From a bacterium MnTg04 (lineage in GTDB: Bacteria > Pseudomonadota > Gammaproteobacteria > Steroidobacterales > MnTg04): a stretch of DNA of 6,937 nucleotides. The notes below the pieces were generated by a model that was not told the DNA's origin, ran no database searches, and was given only the letters and a program-made list of their open reading frames with translations. The stretch is from contig BFAU01000209.1 in the NCBI GenBank assembly GCA_008975185.1, forward strand, positions 1-6,937, given 5' to 3'. A program made the translations under genes and the position numbers. Below, one piece after another: positions 4,838-6,937 of this stretch (the stretch's first letter is position 1; every line of letters begins with the position of its first letter).

Positions 4838-5938
4838 ATGGGCCTCATAACTGCACCGAGAAATTGCTGGTATGTCGTCGGCACGTCCGGAGATTTTCCC
4901 TCTGGAGACCTTCAGGGCCGCGTCGTTTGCAATCGCCCTATCGTCATATGGCGCACGAGCGACGGTGACGTTCTGGCATATGATGACCGCTGCGCTCATA
5001 AGAGATTTCCGCTCTCCAAAGGACGCCTGATGGACGACGGCACGCTTGAATGTGCTTATCACGGCATGCGCTACGACGTTTCCGGCAAGGTCGTCGTCAT
5101 TCCCTCTCATCCGACCGGTCCTATCTCGCCACAGGCAAAGCTGAAGCCGTTCCCCATTATTGAGCAGGATCAACTGGTCTGGTTGTGGCCGGGCGATGCG
5201 TCTAAATGCGAGACGCGCAAGCCGCCACGTACACCGGAGATTGCCGACGCAGATTGGGACACCGTCATCGGCGAACCGATGGACACGCCCGCCAACTTCA
5301 TGCTGCTGGTCGAAAACCTGCTCGACATCACGCACTTCTATCCGCTCCACGACGGCAATATCGGCGACCTTGCAAACAGCCTGATTCCGATCGAACTCGA
5401 AGAGGGCGATGAGGACGGTAATCACTACGTCAAGACGATTCGCTGCGTGCAGAACTACAAGCAGCCGCCCTATCTCGTCGACTGGTTCCACTACGAGACG
5501 GTTGATCGCGAACATACCCATTGCATGCAGAGCCCGGGCTTTACTCGGGTGGTGATGCGCAACGCGCCCCCCGGCAAGCTGGGAGGCGGCCTGCACAAGG
5601 GCAGCATCGAGCGGGGCTATGTGCTGATGCACTCCCATACGCCCGTCGATGATCGTCGCCATATCTGGCGATGGTATCTGAGCGCGCCGGTCGATCACAT
5701 GTCCGCGGGCGACCCGAGTGTTTCATCCGCGAAACGGGCCGCCTCGATGTTCCCCGCTGTGGTAGCCGAAGACCTTTGGGCACTGGAACAGCAACAGGCC
5801 ATGTTCGACTATTCCGATGAAGGCTACCAGGAGGTCTTCCTGAAGCCCGACAAGGGGCTGCGCCGCGCTCGGCAGATTATCCAGAAGATGGTTCGCGAGG
5901 AAGAGGCCGCGACAGGTTCTACCCAGGCGGCCGAGTAG
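4838..5938 (+). CDS. Rieske non-heme iron oxygenase, VanA / dicamba-monooxygenase-like
   Basis: A 366-residue single-component-type oxygenase subunit of the size usual for VanA-like enzymes, which use O2 and two electrons to demethylate or hydroxylate an aromatic or similar acid. The N-terminal Rieske domain (about 5-110) holds ligands C52-x-H54-x17-C72-x2-H75 (DRCAHKRFP and LECAYHGMRYD). The catalytic domain has N160, D163, H166 and H171 (ENLLDITHFYPLHDG): D163 is the expected bridging aspartate and H166/H171 the mononuclear iron histidines. D312 (AEDLWALEQQQ) is the likely third ligand, as D294 is in dicamba monooxygenase. All key residues are present. The start is set by GGAGGA. The upstream gene is the cognate reductase and the downstream gene a CoA-transferase, 36 bases on. 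No second (beta) subunit gene follows, consistent with an alpha-only oligomer. The substrate cannot be read off; co-location with TRAP uptake suggests an imported carboxylate. Confidence 0.92.
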   Translation: MGLITAPRNCWYVVGTSGDFPSGDLQGRVVCNRPIVIWRTSDGDVLAYDDRCAHKRFPLSKGRLMDDGTLECAYHGMRYDVSGKVVVIPSHPTGPISPQAKLKPFPIIEQDQLVWLWPGDASKCETRKPPRTPEIADADWDTVIGEPMDTPANFMLLVENLLDITHFYPLHDGNIGDLANSLIPIELEEGDEDGNHYVKTIRCVQNYKQPPYLVDWFHYETVDREHTHCMQSPGFTRVVMRNAPPGKLGGGLHKGSIERGYVLMHSHTPVDDRRHIWRWYLSAPVDHMSAGDPSVSSAKRAASMFPAVVAEDLWALEQQQAMFDYSDEGYQEVFLKPDKGLRRARQIIQKMVREEEAATGSTQAAE

Positions 5939-5974
5939 GTTCCTGCCGGCGTTTGATTCGCTGAGGCCCTGACG

Positions 5975-6937
5975 ATGTCTAACCAAGATAGCAAATCCCA
6001 CACGCCAGCTGCCCGGGGTCCGTTGCTCGGCGTCCGCGTCCTGGAATTCGGCCAGATCGCAGCGGGCCCTTTTGCCGGCTCGCTGCTGGCTGACCTCGGC
6101 GCGGATGTCGTAAAGGTCGAGCGCCCAGACGGCGGTGACGGCATGCGCAATTGGCCGCCGCTGACCGGAAAAGGAGACGAGACCGCCTACAGCGAGAATT
6201 TCGCCTCGCTCAATCGCAACAAGCGCAGCATCGCGGTCGATCTGAAGAATGCCGACAATGTTGCCCGGCTGATGCAACTCGCGCGCAACGTCGATGTGGT
6301 GGTGGAGAATTTCAGGCCTGGCGTTCTGGGCCGGCTGGGCCTCGGATACGACGATCTGAAAGCGAACAATCCGCAGATCGTTTATTGCTCGATTTCCGGA
6401 TACGGGCAGGCGGGACCCTATGCAAAGAAGGGTGCGTTCGATGTCAACGTGCAGGGCATGAGCGGGCTGATGAGCGTGACCGGCGAGGAGGGAGCCGCGC
6501 CGGTCAAATGCGGTGTTCCGGTTGGCGATTTTTGTGCCGGTCTCTATGCAGCCTATACTATCGCTGCTGCATTGCTGGAGGCGCGCCGTAGCGGCCATGG
6601 CGCTTTCATTGACTGCTCTATGCTGGGTTCGCTGATCGGCGTCGCCGCGTTGCAGACCAGCGAATATTTCGGCACTGGGCAAACACCCAGACGACTCGGT
6701 TCGGCACATCCGCGCAACGCGCCCTATCAAGCCTTCGCGGCAAGCGACGACTATTTCATCATTGCCGCAGGCAACGACCGTCTCTGGCATGAGGTGGCCG
6801 ACGCCGTCGGCCTGCCGGAATTGGCCATGGATCCAAGATTTGCAACGCAGTCGGACCGTGCGCGAAACCAGAAGGAATTGCTGGACCTGCTCACACCGAG
6901 ATTTGCCAAGCGCACGCCGGAGGATTGGCTGGAAGAA
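5975..6937 (+). CDS. Family III (CaiB/BaiF) CoA-transferase, 5' part
   Basis: The frame is open from ATG 5975 to the last base, giving 321 residues of a protein that is usually about 380-430 long. These enzymes move CoA from one acyl-CoA to another carboxylic acid in the cytoplasm. After a short non-conserved leader, the Rossmann-like domain starts at LLGVRVLEFGQIAAGPFAG (17-35) and continues with LADLGADVVKVE (38-49), NKRSIAVDL (82-90) and VVVENFRPGVLGRLG (108-122). Next comes the motif FDVNVQGMSGLMSVTG (155-170). The catalytic aspartate is D185 in CGVPVGDFCAG, matching D169 of formyl-CoA transferase. The linker and small domain begin near residue 225. GAGG lies 8 bases before the ATG, and the gene follows the oxygenase by 36 bases, so it belongs to the same unit. 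It probably activates the substrate or a product of the oxygenase as a CoA thioester, with succinyl-CoA or acetyl-CoA as possible donors (inference). Confidence 0.93.
   Translation, partial: MSNQDSKSHTPAARGPLLGVRVLEFGQIAAGPFAGSLLADLGADVVKVERPDGGDGMRNWPPLTGKGDETAYSENFASLNRNKRSIAVDLKNADNVARLMQLARNVDVVVENFRPGVLGRLGLGYDDLKANNPQIVYCSISGYGQAGPYAKKGAFDVNVQGMSGLMSVTGEEGAAPVKCGVPVGDFCAGLYAAYTIAAALLEARRSGHGAFIDCSMLGSLIGVAALQTSEYFGTGQTPRRLGSAHPRNAPYQAFAASDDYFIIAAGNDRLWHEVADAVGLPELAMDPRFATQSDRARNQKELLDLLTPRFAKRTPEDWLEE

Noticed and set aside
4778..5698. 306-codon leftward open frame opposite the oxygenase
   Set aside because: It lies antisense to a well-supported Rieske gene and shows no recognisable motifs; such frames are common in GC-rich coding DNA.
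5723..6790. 355-codon leftward open frame opposite the oxygenase end and CoA-transferase
   Set aside because: It is antisense to two real genes, crosses their junction and has no domain signature; it follows from codon bias of the sense strand.
1..6937. CRISPR arrays, tRNA or rRNA genes, insertion sequences
   Set aside because: No regularly spaced repeats, tRNA-like cloverleaf, rRNA sequence, transposase or terminal inverted repeats were seen on reading both strands; a covariance-model scan would settle small RNAs.

Overview
The window (6,937 bases, fairly GC-rich, tightly packed genes) looks like an accessory catabolic locus of a proteobacterium. An alphaproteobacterium is most likely, judging from the TRAP transporter, Tat-exported binding protein, Rieske oxygenase and CoA-transferase families together with the codon use, but the sequence alone does not fix the genus. 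Both ends cut through genes.

Layout. The 3' end of a TRAP transporter large permease (dctM type) runs rightward to 624. Facing it is a leftward two-gene unit: an AhpD/carboxymuconolactone decarboxylase-like gene (2164 to 1577), then, 5 bases later, a LysR-type regulator (1571 to 639). A divergent regulatory region (2165-2432) separates this unit from a rightward series: a Tat-exported, TakP-like TRAP solute-binding protein (2433-3533), a 246-base gap, then a phthalate dioxygenase reductase/VanB-type flavin-[2Fe-2S] reductase (3780-4772), a VanA/dicamba-monooxygenase-like Rieske oxygenase (4838-5938) and a family III (CaiB/BaiF) CoA-transferase (5975 to beyond the window end).

How it may work together (inference). 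The TRAP system imports an organic acid, probably aromatic or another bulky carboxylate. The reductase passes electrons from NAD(P)H to the Rieske oxygenase, which hydroxylates or O-/N-demethylates the substrate. The CoA-transferase activates a carboxylate of the substrate or a product for further breakdown. The AhpD-like protein may be a peroxide/thiol redox enzyme or a ring-acid processing enzyme. The actual substrate cannot be read from the sequence.

The most informative non-coding signal is a bipartite element found twice, at 2224-2275 and at 3617-3668. Each copy holds two T-N11-A boxes whose starts are exactly 33 bases apart. The first boxes agree at 11 of 13 positions and the second boxes at 10 of 13, while the spacer between them is not conserved. 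This is the layout expected of a LysR-type recognition site plus activation site. It suggests that the local LysR protein controls both the binding-protein promoter and the reductase-oxygenase-CoA-transferase promoter. A separate perfect 20-base palindrome (2301-2320) sits where the binding-protein transcript should begin and may be a second control point.
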